Positions 22,037-33,971 of a stretch of DNA of 64,000 bases are shown here, one piece after another; the stretch's first letter is position 1; each line of letters opens with the position of its first letter. This DNA comes from Limnoperna fortunei. Its lineage: Eukaryota; Mollusca; Bivalvia; Mytilida; Modiolidae. The stretch covers positions 54,324,774 through 54,388,773 of the forward strand of contig OX104112.1 in assembly GCA_944474755.1 (NCBI GenBank), in the 5' to 3' direction. The notes beneath the pieces are model-generated. The model had not been told where the DNA came from and searched no databases. It was given only the letters and a program-made list of their open reading frames with translations. Both the position numbers and the translations under genes were made by a program.

Positions 22037-22680
22037 CTATAAAAGTAAACATAAAATCGATTCTTGAGATTTCAAAAAATTATATTTGTTTGGGCATTTA
22101 AATTCCATTCAGAATACATAGTACATCTATATATTATCAATGAAGGCATTTGTATTTAACTGTTTAAATGTCGATCAATACATGTATAAGGATAGACTAT
22201 AGGAATAATAATTATTAATCAACCGTCCCTTCACCGCTCATAGAAAACAAAACTGATTCTCGACTAGGTTGCCTGTAAATTTGATTCTAGGTTAAATTTG
22301 TTTAATGCATGTATGACTGTTAAAAGCCAACATTCTATACGTATACAAATGTTAATGTGGTAAGTATAACGTACGAAAGTAATATAAAATCGATTCTGTT
22401 TGTTTAACCCACAATTTCTTTTGAAATACCTGTACCATGTCAGGACCATTCCTGTAGATACTAAATTTTTGATTGTTGAGTTTGCCAGTTTCTCGGACTT
22501 GGATTGTGGATTGTCGTTTTTGACAGTTTCCTATATGTTCGGTATTTTGGTATTGCCTTCATTTACGGAAAACTTTACTTTTTCTTTCGAAATCGATTTC
22601 CAAAAAATAACAGTAGAAACAAGCTTACAAAATAACTTACTTAGAACATAAACTGTACATACCAGATAAATCGTGTCAAA
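22037..22680. repeat. TRIM upstream block of T3
   Basis: Begins ATAAAAGTAAACATAAAATC, as at 31423, 42930 and 58134. It includes the TATA-like box and reverse element S (22402-22542). The leader just before the start is kept (ATCGTGTCAAAATGGCC). It would be a full promoter region if T1 and T4 are any guide, yet the gene behind it is dead. Confidence 0.7.
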
Positions 22681-24164
22681 ATGGCCGAAAAAAAGCGATA
22701 AAATGGATTTAATCGAATTGTAGAATTTGTCTATCATATTTTACTAACCCAAGACTGCTGCAGTGTTTTCATATATATTGTACGCCATGCTTAGAATCAT
22801 TGGCAGGGAACAATACCAAACTGACCTGTCCGTTGTGTCGAGCAGTTGAACTACTACCAATGACATGTGTGATGGGTATTCCAGTTTATCAGTCTAACGC
22901 CAAACTTGAAATAGGGGAAGAACATACAGCTTTTATTTGCAAAAGTTGCCATCCGCTAAGTGTTTAGATTGTAATGTTAACTTATGTAGTGATTGCTACG
23001 GATATCACGCTAAGCTAAAAATGTCAAAAAATCATCAATATGAACTTTTGGAGAATTGTCCAGGAGTAGCTAAAAAATCCACAATGGAATGCAATAATCA
23101 TAAGAAAAAGTTAACTTTGTTTTGTAAGCCGTGTAACAAAGCAGTGTGCGCTGAGTGCGTGGAGATTTATCATCGGGAGCATGAGGTACTTTCTCTAGAA
23201 TATGCCGCGGCAGTGGAACGTGATACTTTGTATGCTGCAGTTATAGGATTGCGATCAAACGTAATACCAGCTATTGAAAATGTAATAGATCAAACAAACT
23301 CTCTTGAAAACACCCTTTACAAACAGAGCAACAAAAGAAAGCAAGAGCTGAAGACACACGCAATAGCGTTAAAAGAAGTCTTCGGTAGATATGTGGATAT
23401 GGCGATAAATGTGAACTTCATTGAAATAGAAAAACTAACAAAACATGAAATAAAGCAAATTGTAGCTTACAGAGATGAGATTGAAATGGACAAAATGTCA
23501 TTGCGTACCTGCTTCACACATCAGAAAAAATAGTTAAGAGCTCCACTAATGCCCAATTTGTCAAAGATTCCACAAATTTGAAGAGAAGAATTGACAAAAT
23601 CAATCGTTACGAGGGACGACAACTAAAAACGAAAGTGTTCAAGTTCACATCTGAACAAATTCCTGAACACCAATTGAGGAGCGCCGTATGGAAAGTAGAA
23701 ATAGTTCAAGCTGACACTCTTGAATTCTCATTAAATCAATTACCTATCCCTGAACTGCAGATGTTGAAAAGTCTGAAGTTAAAAAAGACCTTTAATACAG
23801 AATCTACTATAAAATGTGTAGTTCCTGGACAAAAAGGAAACACGTGGATTCTACATGATAGTTACATAAGTAGTTACTCTTGTGATGGAAATATAATATC
23901 GACACAGAATATTGATTCTTCTAACATATCCTCGCTCTTGCACAGACAGAATGGTTCTATTTTCATTTGGATGAACAACTATGCACGACAATTTGAGCAA
24001 AGACCCGGCGGAAAAAGTGTATAAAGTTCCGTTTGAAGTCGGAAATGTTGGCTGCTTTCTGTCCAATAACAATTTAGTGGTATTTATTCTAACCGAGAAA
24101 ACGTTCTATGAAATTGATACTGATGGAGGAGTTCAGCGGACGGTGTCTAAAGAAAACTTATCAC
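22681..24164 (+). pseudogene. TRIM-like copy T3, frameshifted and 3'-truncated
   Basis: Near-identical to T4 in most parts. Lesions: an extra A in the A-run after ATGGCC, so translation ends after a few codons; one added base before the RING; a 16-bp deletion removing the start of B-box 1 (near 22940); a 1-bp deletion near 23502; and a 5-bp loss near 23998. At about 24164, within the propeller region, the homology stops and the sequence jumps into the downstream block found after T4 at 34862. The last quarter of the gene and its 3' flank are gone. Confidence 0.9.
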
Positions 24165-25774
24165 TATTTAATGGGGGAGATTAACTAATCTACTGAACCT
24201 GCGACAGGAAAACTGGCAATCATAGTCAGTTAGGGTTCAAATAGAGCACACTGCTAGATGTCAGACTCGCACTCGAAACCTATGGTTAGTATAGACAATA
24301 GCCTCAGATAAAAGTCACCTGATCCATCCGAACCTCGACGCTCTGTTAGACATTCGTCAATTATTAGTTGCAGGTTTCTTGATCAAAAATATATTTGTTG
24401 GTAAATTGTAAAGTACAAAATTGATAAAGATGATTAACATATTTATGTGTAAATTGCTGCTTTCTAGTGGTAACGTATTTATTTATTTGTACTTTATAGT
24501 ATCAGTAGTGATTAACACAAATGTCAAAATATGGACATGAACTTAATTATCAAAAACACATGTTTCAACCTTGGTTTGATACAAAGACAATAATAGCAAG
24601 GAAACCGAGCGAATAACAAATCTGAAGGTCAGGGGACACTGGCATAGGCAAACATATACAGGTACAACTCAAAACAAAAACACATAAACAGGAGGTGAGA
24701 ACGCGAACCCAATGAAAACCGTGTTTCACGCAGGTGCTTAGGAAGAGAAAGTAGTGCATGCAATCTAATTTAACACCAGACTAGTAACTCTTGTCATGTA
24801 TAGGAAAAATTCGAATCCAGGAATAGGAAACACTACATATGACTATGCGAAAAGGTCTTATCTTATTTTAGAGATTGATTATACATAATGATAAAATTAG
24901 TCATTGTAACTACCATATAACTTTTAAAGGGATAGCATCAAACAAAGTACTACGAACCTTGCTTGAGTAGCTTAGTAGTCAGCAACAGTGACCGGTCTTA
25001 AAATAGGAATACCGTTTGCAGGATTAAGCATAACGTATGATGCTATCGATGAATGGGAAATTGACAATTGTAAAGCAGAAATTGTCAGTTTGTCTAAGAG
25101 TCGAGTGTTAAGTTGGGCCAATTTCTAAACGTTTGTTTAAGTAAGAAGCTGAACTATGTGTATTGGTAATTTGTATGAAATACTTCGATAATCATTTCCG
25201 CTGACTATTTATATATTTTTCGTTGAATACTCTTAGTACATTTACTGTAAACCGTCTTCAACGTTTGCACAATATAGACTTTACATTTAATTTCTTTTCA
25301 ATATTATCAACATTTTATTTTGGTCAACAAAGTAAAATTTATGTATTGTTGTCAGTTGCCTACACCTGGTTTTTAAGTTACATACTTTGGCAAACGTTTT
25401 TGGACCAACGTTACCTGCAGGACAGACATAGTATAGGCGGAAAACCTGCGAAAGTCCACGATCGATGACGAAACCCAACGCCTTGCTAGATACAGTACAC
25501 TTACTGACAAGGGCACAAGATCATAAAGTAATATTGTCAGAAATGTCAAGAAAATAACAAATGCATGATATTTTGGCAAACAAGCATAGTTGGACGAATT
25601 ATAAATTTTCAAGTTTTATACCTCAGACATAAAATTTGGTCTCACCAACAGTCTCAGTTCAATCACAATAATCTAACCTTGACGTGAACGCATCTATCTA
25701 CATACCTACGCGACAAATATTTCAGCTAGTGCATATGCGCCAAGTTGGCAATCGTCACAGTTAATGCAATTCAT
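24165..25774. repeat. Downstream block A, first part
   Basis: No gene. Parallels 34862-36460 and 53665-55835. It includes an AGGTCAGGGGACACTGG-containing stretch (about 24626) that keeps a minus-strand open frame of 60-100 codons in three units (24565-24759, 35225-35536, 54075-54275). That frame is cysteine-rich and hydrophobic but has different ends in each unit, so I do not annotate it as a gene. Confidence 0.6.
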
Positions 25775-25885
25775 TAAACATATCAAATTGAGATTTTTCA
25801 AACCGTCGAAGTTTTCAGCAATCTGATTGGTCAATATTTGAGTTAAGAAAATCCTCAAATTTGAGGTGTTTTATGAAACCTGGCC
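25775..25885. mobile_element. Foldback MITE-like element, unit A copy
   Basis: Contains ATATTTGAGTTAAG and CCTCAAATTTGAGG, and ends GTTTTATGAAAC. Same family and same relative place as the copy at 15496. Confidence 0.5.
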
Positions 25886-25904
25886 ATGGGTAAATTATGT
25901 CTCC

Positions 25905-26430
25905 ATTTGGATTGAAGTTTAAAATAGCTGACTGTCATAGTGACTTGTAAAAACTTTACAGTGCAAATATTTTGTTGTGAAACCAAAAACTTCTGAAAAG
26001 ATTCCATGAAACAAATACCTCTTGACATAAATATTTGAATGAGCGACAGCGTCTGTGCTACAAAATGGGTATACCAATCGCAAGATAAAGCATACGTCCA
26101 AATTGAAATATAAACTCCATACGCGGGAGCAGATGGTGTATTGCGAATATTAAGTCATCACGCTTGTCGTGGAGTTATTGTGTTGTCGTCCATGTGTCTT
26201 CTTTTAGAAGACGGGTAAGGCAACAGGACGATTTGATTGAATCTGCAGTGTCTTGAATCTCAACCTCAGTAGGATAGCTAATTTTGCGGCATCAAATTTA
26301 GATTTATTCAGTGAACAGACATCTATACAGCGAAAGGTTTGTTTTACTTCAATAGACCTTCGAGGAACTCGGCAACATACTAGAATAAATAGAGTACCAA
26401 GAGTAATTTAACAATCGAGATTGAGGAAAT
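25905..26430 (-). pseudogene. Old reverse transcriptase relic, unit A
   Basis: Minus-strand frames include RCIDVCSLNKSKF, equivalent to YIDDVLSLNNSKF of better preserved relatives, and a decayed match to the VYIS-LIRY region near 26120. Only the part after the catalytic box remains. The upstream portion seen in units B and D (37.1-37.4 and 56.5-56.8 kb) is deleted here. Confidence 0.55.
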
Positions 26431-29400
26431 ATAATAATCTTAAAGTACTAATGTAAGTATTCTTTTTCACTAATTAAAAAGTAGTAATTTACCGAAATGA
26501 ACTACAAACACCTAATTTTACGGTCAGTTGGTTTGTTAATGACATAATAAGTGTTACAAATGCATCACTGGCAACATATGCTATTGAATACAATATTGAA
26601 AACTATGCATTCTGCGATGAAAAATACAATATGGAAACATACAAGTCTTTAAAAAAAAGTGCTCAATTATATCGTTTGTGCATTAAGGTTTAACAACTTT
26701 TTTTATATATATCAGAAGCTTTTTCAAATTTAATGATTGTTTTAGGTCAGAGTAAAATTAACAATGAAGTAAAAATTCTGTTCATCTTAGATCCAATTTT
26801 TATACAATATTTACAAAGGAACCTTTGGTTTGGTGCATCTACCTGTTTCAATAGCTTGTGGTAAACAGCCACTGCTACAAGTCTGTATTGTCAATTTTAG
26901 TTAAATTTATTGTACTGCATACTTAAAGTCATTTTTATATTACCTATAAATACTAAGTTTGTTACAATTTTCAGAATTTTTATCGTTAAACAGTTTTTTC
27001 TACCTTCTCTTTTTTGACCTTTTCTTTAAGTTTACATTTAAATGTCATATATTTATGTTTAAAAGAAAACTCATCATTAATAATGCCATTATTACCCAAC
27101 GAATTTGCCTTTTCAATATATTTTTTATCACATGACCGATAGCAGTTTTTATTCTACAAATGATTTTTGTACATTCATCTTAAGTCATAAGCAATGCTAT
27201 CCCTAAGAAAAAGGCGAAAAAAATTTAACGTTTCGGTAAATGTTCCACTGTTAAATCTGTATCTCTTTGGGTAGCAATATTTCATGCATTATATGCATTT
27301 CCTAAAAGCTGTAAACAAGCTTTATTCTGTATTGTGTTACTTCTCTCGTCCTTCTGACCCTATAATCCAGAACCATAATACACAACACGTTCAAATACAT
27401 TTTTATACAGTGCAGACTTACTAATTTCATATAAGTATAATAATAAAATTCTTTCAAGCGAAATCCAAGGTATCTTGGATAAGTATCTTGGGTATCTTGG
27501 TATAAGTAGAGTCATAATCAATACTAAGTCATGAAAGCCCTGTGTGCACAAATTTAGCATCTTGTTTTGTTGCTCGTGTTGAAAGTTTCGCTTCGCTTTT
27601 CGGTTTAGAGGTTCAAAGTCCCTCAGTTTACAAATACAGTTACCAGACGTATTACCAGATTTGCATCGTTTTCACATTTGTTTGGCTTCATAATTTCCTG
27701 TAATCCTGTTGTTCATTCGACCAATACGGGTTTCGCGTATATTTATTGGAACGTAAATTCGGATTGATAGGTATAATTTAATGACAAGCACGCTCGAACT
27801 TTTGGACTTTCCGTTTTAAAATTAAAACAGCTATACCGACATCGTGTTTAAAATTTAACAAGTCTTCACTACGGTCAAAGTATCAGTTAACAACTGACAC
27901 ATCGTAACTTTAACAAAAGGTTCATTAGTTAAAGCAAAAATGCTTTTAGAACTTTCTAGGCGTTCTAAAGCCATTACCGAGCGCACGTTTGTAATATCCG
28001 ACGTATTCGAAATAACGTTGCAGAGCCTTATTGATATTTCAAGTAATGAGTGGTCCGGAATCGATTCGTAATCCTAGATCAAATACTAATTCAGACATAG
28101 CATGCACTTTAAAAACCTTAATATAATACAATTGTTTACATGAAGTAATGACATAATCTTCTACATACTTCCCTGCGTTTGTAATTATACTAAAATCTTT
28201 TACACCTATTCGCTCATTTACACTATACACATATTACAATCTACCAAAAACTAAATTAGTAAATTACCGTTTCTGTTATATATATTGTCAATTACTTTCA
28301 TTATCTATACATTATCAACGCCCTCTATAAAATCGCCACATCTCATGTCTAGAGTTGAAATCACCACACATAAATGTATATAGTTTACCAATTTGGTATA
28401 CATGTAAACCTGCTCTAATAACTTGCTGTAAAAATCTAAAGAGTCACAATACACCAAATTAGAAGTGAGTGTTTAATCAAATATATATTCAAGGCAGCTA
28501 AGCATTTTATCTGTATTGAGAGTTTAGTGGGGTTTATCTTGCTACTTTTCAGCTTTACCCATTTGTTTGTTATACTGTTAATTCTGCCGCATATTTGTAC
28601 TTACATATTAACTGATTTTATAATGTTTTAGTATCGACAATTTTTCTGCCACATTAATTTATCTTTTTTCTCCTTACACTGGGAGGTCTAATCTTATCGC
28701 AAGAATTATAGAGGCAAAAGTACTTAAAATCATTTCTTGGAGTGTGCAAAATACTTTAGTCTATTGCAACATATCTATTTATTACAATGAAATATTTACC
28801 CAGGACTAAAAACTAAATCGTTATGAAAAAGTCCCAATATCACTAGCAATTATTTCTAATTTTCTATGATACCCATTTTCACATGGCAATCAATTCATAC
28901 AGTCTATACCCTTGTTTGTGGGTGCTTGCTGTTTTCTTTACTTCTTATTATCTTGAGGCTGACGTGTTGTTTTTAGACGTTATAATATGTAAGTACTAAT
29001 AAACCAAATGTAGTTATCGTACAAAGAAATAATACGAATTTAACATGATAATTGTGTAAATCAACCATTTCTTCCAATATCAGTAACATTTCAGATCCGG
29101 AGTGGACACAATATGTTTTGTTTATCTTTCTAATATCTCGAGACATGGTGTGCAAAGTATGTGTACAGTTCATTAAATGCAGATAAAGAAAATGCACGTT
29201 GAAAATAAACGATTGCATCAATACTTGCACATCATTGCAACTTTTTTAATCAACCCTTTCAGTGCCATAACTTTTGCTTAAATAAATGCCGGGATAGGTT
29301 TTGCAAAATGATAACCGGTTGTGTTTCCCAAAGCAAGAATTATATGACGTTAACAATTCCCCATGAAGTTGAGGCGTCCGACGGCTGGATAAATGTTACC

Positions 29401-29600
29401 GGTTTTCATCTGTTCGATCCATAACTGTGCATTTTGTATGTTTTGCACTCATAGTAAGGAAATTAATATAAATTGTATAAAAAGGGAGGGGAGGAAGTGA
29501 AAGATTTAATTTTAATTAGATTGAAAAAATAGCAATTTTCTCGTTTGTTTGCTCTAGTATTAGTTCTGAACGGCCTTGTGAGAAGAGAAAATAGTGCACT
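26431..29600. repeat. Downstream block A, second part
   Basis: No gene supported. It is largely collinear with 37440-39440. The stretch 27000-28280 is absent or rearranged in unit B, where a short inverted piece (38090-38270) matches the region near 27480-27670. The 85-codon minus frame at 28973-29230 is repeated at 38812-39069 with one or two changes, but the surrounding non-coding DNA is equally conserved. Confidence 0.55.
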
Positions 29601-29670
29601 TTTACACATGAACATCTCTTGTTATTTTTGGTGCATAAATAGGTTAGGACACTGTTTAGAGGCAAGATCG

Positions 29671-30040
29671 TTTGAAAAAATACACATGCTTTATAGGTGG
29701 AAATATCAATAATATTTTACTTTATGATAATAGGAGGTCATATCGGCTAACCGTTTTATTGGTAGAATTACAGAACCTTGTTATCATTTATGACATAGAG
29801 AGAATTCAAAAAATAATGTCTAGGGTTCAAAAAATGGATACAGAAAGGAAATCTAACACAAAGAGAGTCTAAATATTTTGGTGATAATCAAAAAGTGATG
29901 AATGAAGAAGCCAACTTTACCTGAATATAGGAACAATTCGAAGAAAAGCCCTATAGTTTTGAAAAGTGTTCACACGAAATCGATTTCAACTTATTCCAAA
30001 ATTCTTACACTTAGATAATCATGGCTGTAAATTAGTTTGA
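29671..30040 (+). pseudogene. piggyBac-like relic, copy 2
   Basis: Same as the copy at 52-420. The RNRFQLI-like string is present near 29980 but the frames are broken, including an added A near 29830. It has no independent sign of function. Confidence 0.4.
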
Positions 30041-30235
30041 TGAGGTTTATAGTCAGCCTATTGCGGACTGGCAAAAACAATTAATCAATTTAAATTAATA
30101 TGTAGATAGCGTTCCAAACTAAAAAATCTTTCACCAATGACATGAAGGACAGTGTGTTTTCGATATTAATGATATTAGTTCTCACTATAATAATCATTCC
30201 TTTATATGCTAGTTTTACAATAAAGTCTTTTGAAT

Positions 30236-30377
30236 ACTGAAGGAACTGTCAAAACAGACAATCCACAAATCACAGTCCGAGTAACCGGCAACTTCAGAAC
30301 CAACAACCAAAAACACAGTAACTACAGCAATGATCCTGACTTGGTACAGGCATTTCAAAAGAAATGTTGGGTTAAAC
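30236..30377 (+). repeat. Element S, forward copy 2
   Basis: Matches 619-760 with very few changes. It is followed 1.4 kb later by a reverse copy (31786-31929), so a transcript through this interval could fold into a long hairpin. Confidence 0.7.
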
Positions 30378-30689
30378 CGGGTTTTATGGCATGCCAAAAC
30401 TCCCGCTTCCATTATGGTAGTATTTGAGTTGGTTAGTTGATTAAAAGGGGTAGATATCATATATCACTAGTCAATAATAGGTGTATCCAACAATCATCGT
30501 AGCATATCCACTGTACACTGACACACTGACAAAGAACGACCGCATTAGCTTTTGATTAAGATTAAGAGAAAAGATTATGGATGACAGTTTTTAAAAATAC
30601 TAAACATATGTGTAATCACTGGGCTTAATTGTAATTACAGACGTGAAAATTATAGTAACGGACTTGAAAATTATAGTTACGGACGTGAA

Positions 30690-31417
30690 AATCACAAATC
30701 GGTATTGGCTTTCTTTGATCTCAAAATCAAAGTCGAAGATTGTGACCTCCCCTTATTTTATTGGATTCCGAAACTTCACAAAAATCCATACAAATAACGA
30801 TTCAGAAACTTCAAAAAAAAAACCATACGAATAACGTTTCATAGCAGGATCGTCTAAGTGTTTTACCAAAACACTATCGCAACTACTGACCACGATGTTA
30901 ACAACAGTAAAAACAGGACATCAAAAATACCGTGACACTTTCTTCTCCAGGAGTGGAATTAAAGAAATGTGGATAATAAACAATTCAATAAATCTGATAG
31001 ACACCTTGAGGTCTTGATCTCTTTCCCATTGTAACAGCATTAAAACATTTGATTTTTTACACTATATACGGCCATCCCTCATACGCAGCTTAAATCTAGC
31101 CTTAGAGATGTTATAAAACGCTCCTTTTTCAAGGAAAATGGAAAGAGACGATTTAAATACATAGTAATTAGTCATGACAGAACTTACTTTTTCATCAATG
31201 ACTCTAGATCGAATACTTAATATACGGAAGTCACATGTTAGATTTTCTGATTGACAAAATATTCGTTATGTTTGCGGGACATGTTTTTCAACAAACTGCC
31301 GGTATTCCAATGGGTACTAATTGTGCTCCTCTCCTCACCAACCTGTTTTTGCACTCTTATGAGGTTGAGTTCCTAAAAGGCCAACTGAAGAAGAAAGAAA
31401 AGACTCTGGCCCAGATG
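30690..31417 (+). pseudogene. YIDD reverse transcriptase relic, copy 2, truncated
   Basis: Gives FYWIPKLHKNPYK, FIAGSSKCFTKTLSQLLTT and RSGIKEMW, then IKTFDFFTLYTAIPHTQL, FFKENGKRRFKYIVISHD and AGIPMGTNCAPLL, ending at KKKEKTLAQ. The sequence then switches without a break to the TRIM upstream block of T4, so the YIDD box and all after it are lost. This part supplies the N-terminal region that copy 1 lacks. Frameshifts and a stop after DTLRS show it is dead. Confidence 0.8.
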
Positions 31418-32075
31418 TACTATAAAAGTAAACATAAAATCAATTCTTGAGATTTCAAAAAATTATATTTGTTTGGGCATTTAAATTCCATTCAGAATAC
31501 TTAGTACATCTATATAGGATCAATGACGGCATTTGTATTTAACTGTTTAAATGTCGATCAATACATGTATTAGGATGGACTATAGGGATAATAAAAATTT
31601 AATCAACCGTCCCTTCACCGCCCATAGAAAACAAAACTGATTCTTGGCTACGTTTTCTGTAAATTTGATTCTAGGTTAAATTTGTTTAATGCATATATGA
31701 TTTTTAAAAGCTAACATTCTATACGTATACAGGTGTTAATGTGGTAAGTATAACGTACGAGTGTAATATAAAATCGATACTGTTTGTTTAACCCACAATT
31801 TCGTTTGAAATACCTGTACCATGTCAGGACCATTCCTGTAGATACTGAATTATTGGTTGGTTGTTGAGTTTGACGGTTTCTTGGACTTTGATTGTGGATT
31901 GTCGTTTTTGACAGTTTCCTCGGTGTTTGATATTTTGGTATTGCCTTCATTTACAATTTACGGAAAACTTTACTTTTTCTTTCGAAATCGATTTCCAAAA
32001 AATAACAGTGGAGACAAGCTTACAAAATAACTTACTCAGAACAGAAACTGTACATACCAGATTAATCGTGTCAAA
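31418..32075. promoter_or_regulatory. TRIM upstream block of T4
   Basis: The 5' flank of the intact gene T4. It holds the TATA-like AATATAAAATCGAT (near 31765), reverse element S and the conserved leader CAGTGGAGACAAGCTTACAA. It is close to the T3 upstream block. Because T1 and T4 share this flank, it is the best candidate for a functional promoter and 5' UTR. No transcript data are available. Confidence 0.4.
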
Positions 32076-33971
32076 ATGGCCGAAAAAAGCGATAAAATGG
32101 ATTTTACGAATTGTAGAATTTGTCTATCATCTTTTACTAACCCAAGACTGCTGCAGTGTTTTCATATATATTGTACGCCATGCTTAGAATCATTGGCAGG
32201 GAACAATACCAAACTGACCTGTCCGTTGTGTCGAGCAGTTGAACTACTACCAATGACAGGTGTGATGGGTATTCCAGTTTATCAGTCTAACGCCAAACTT
32301 GAAATAGGGGAAGAACATTTTATTTGCCAACTATGCGAAGAGCAAAAGTTGCCATCCGTTAAGTGTTTAGATTGTAATATGTACTTATGTAGTGATTGCT
32401 ACGGATATCACGCTAAGCTAAAAATGTCAAAAAATCATCAATATGAACATTTGGAGAATTGTTCAGGAGGAGCTAAAAAATCCACAATGGAATGCAATAA
32501 TCATAAGAAAGAGCTAACTTTGTTTTGTAAGCCGTGTAACAAAGCAGTGTGCGCTGAGTGCGTGGAGATTTATCATCGTGAGCATGAGGTACTTTCTCTT
32601 GAATATGCCGCGGCAGTGGAACGTGATACTTTGTATGCTGCAGTTATAGGATTGCGATCAAACGTAATACCAGCTATTGAAAATGTAATAGATCATGCAA
32701 ACTCTCTTGAAAACACTCTTTACAAACAGAGCAAGAAAAGAAAGCAAGAGCTGAAGACACACGCAACAGCGTTAAAAGAAGTCTTTGGTAGATATGTAGA
32801 TATGGCGATGAATTTGAACTTCATTGAAATAGAAAAACTAACAAAACATGAAATAAAGCAAATCGTAGCTTACAGAGATGAGCTTGAAATGGACAAAATG
32901 TCATTTGCGTCCCTGCTTCACACATCAGAAAAAATAGTTAAGAGCTCCACTAATGCCCAATTTGTCAAAGATTCCACAAATTTGAAGAGAAGAATTGACA
33001 AAATCAATCGTTACGAGGGACGACAACTAAAAACGAAAGTGTTAAAGTTTACATCTGAACAAATTCCTGAACACCAATTGAGGAGCGCCGTAGGGAAAGT
33101 AGAAATAGTTGAAGCTGACAACCTTGAATTCTCATTTAATCAATTACCTATCCCCGAACTGCAGATGTTGAAAAGTCTGAAGTTAAAAAAGACCTTTAAT
33201 ACACAATCTACTATAAAATGTATAGTTCCTGGACAAAAAGGAAACACGTGGATTCTACATGATAGTTACATAAGTAGTTACTCTTGTGATGGAAATATAA
33301 TATCGACACAGAATATTGATTCTTCTAACATATCCGCGCTCTTGCGCAGACAGGATGGTTCTATTTTCATTTGGATGAACAACTACGCACGACAATTTGA
33401 GTGTAGCGAAGACCCGGCGGAAAAAGTGTATAAAGTTCCGTTTGAAGTCGGAAATGCTGGCTGCTTTCTGTCCAATAACAATTTAGTGGTGTTTAATCTA
33501 ATCGAGAAAACGTTCTATGAAATTGATACTGATGGAGGAGTTCAGAGGACGGTGACTAATGAAAACTTATCACGCTTACTTGAATCCGCAATATTGCACA
33601 TGATTGAGACAGACGACAAAAACTGGATAATAGCCCAAGGCAATAAAGTAATTACAGTAAGACCGGATGGTCGAGTTCAAAATGTTATACAGAAAGAAGA
33701 TGGAAGCGATAGAAGATTTCAAGATTTATGCTGCGACAATTATGGCAATATCTTTGCAATTTTCACTTATAGTAATACATGTTACAGACCTGTTGTAATC
33801 GTATCAGATCTTCTACTTTTGAATTCAGATGGAACGCTAAGTAACAAACTATATTCTCAAAATAGTTTGTCTAAAGGTGTGAATTCTCCCATGCATGTGG
33901 CAAAAGATGGTTTTGGTAATATCTGGGTCTGTAACGATAAAGCAGAAGTCTACATATTCTCGTATTTGTAG
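32076..33971 (+). CDS. TRIM-like RING/B-box protein T4, intact
   Basis: Second intact single-exon member, 631 codons, with all zinc ligands of RING and both B-boxes. RING ligands are C13, C16, C28, H30, C33, C36, C49 and C52. Two residues fewer than T1 are present between RING and B-box 1 (GEEHFICQLC). It differs from T1 in signature positions: IYCTPC for IFCTPC, RAVE for RADE, CYGYHAKLKM for CHGYHAKLKL, and VEIYHREHEVL for GEVHHRQHEML. This defines a second subfamily. The last quarter (YSNTCYRPVVIV region) is the most divergent, as would suit a ligand-recognition surface. The likely role is E3 ubiquitin ligase, perhaps in innate immunity as for many expanded bivalve TRIM genes. That role is inference. 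Confidence 0.93.
   Translation: MAEKSDKMDFTNCRICLSSFTNPRLLQCFHIYCTPCLESLAGNNTKLTCPLCRAVELLPMTGVMGIPVYQSNAKLEIGEEHFICQLCEEQKLPSVKCLDCNMYLCSDCYGYHAKLKMSKNHQYEHLENCSGGAKKSTMECNNHKKELTLFCKPCNKAVCAECVEIYHREHEVLSLEYAAAVERDTLYAAVIGLRSNVIPAIENVIDHANSLENTLYKQSKKRKQELKTHATALKEVFGRYVDMAMNLNFIEIEKLTKHEIKQIVAYRDELEMDKMSFASLLHTSEKIVKSSTNAQFVKDSTNLKRRIDKINRYEGRQLKTKVLKFTSEQIPEHQLRSAVGKVEIVEADNLEFSFNQLPIPELQMLKSLKLKKTFNTQSTIKCIVPGQKGNTWILHDSYISSYSCDGNIISTQNIDSSNISALLRRQDGSIFIWMNNYARQFECSEDPAEKVYKVPFEVGNAGCFLSNNNLVVFNLIEKTFYEIDTDGGVQRTVTNENLSRLLESAILHMIETDDKNWIIAQGNKVITVRPDGRVQNVIQKEDGSDRRFQDLCCDNYGNIFAIFTYSNTCYRPVVIVSDLLLLNSDGTLSNKLYSQNSLSKGVNSPMHVAKDGFGNIWVCNDKAEVYIFSYL

Noticed and set aside
24565..24759. 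Cysteine-rich minus-strand secreted peptide shared by three units
   Set aside because: The frame ends differ in each unit and the sequence is missing from the T7 unit; open frame is explained by shared descent.
25455..25480. Second hammerhead, from GATGACGAAACCC
   Set aside because: The CTGATGA core, stem I partner and GTC site are absent; only a chance match to the GAAAC end.
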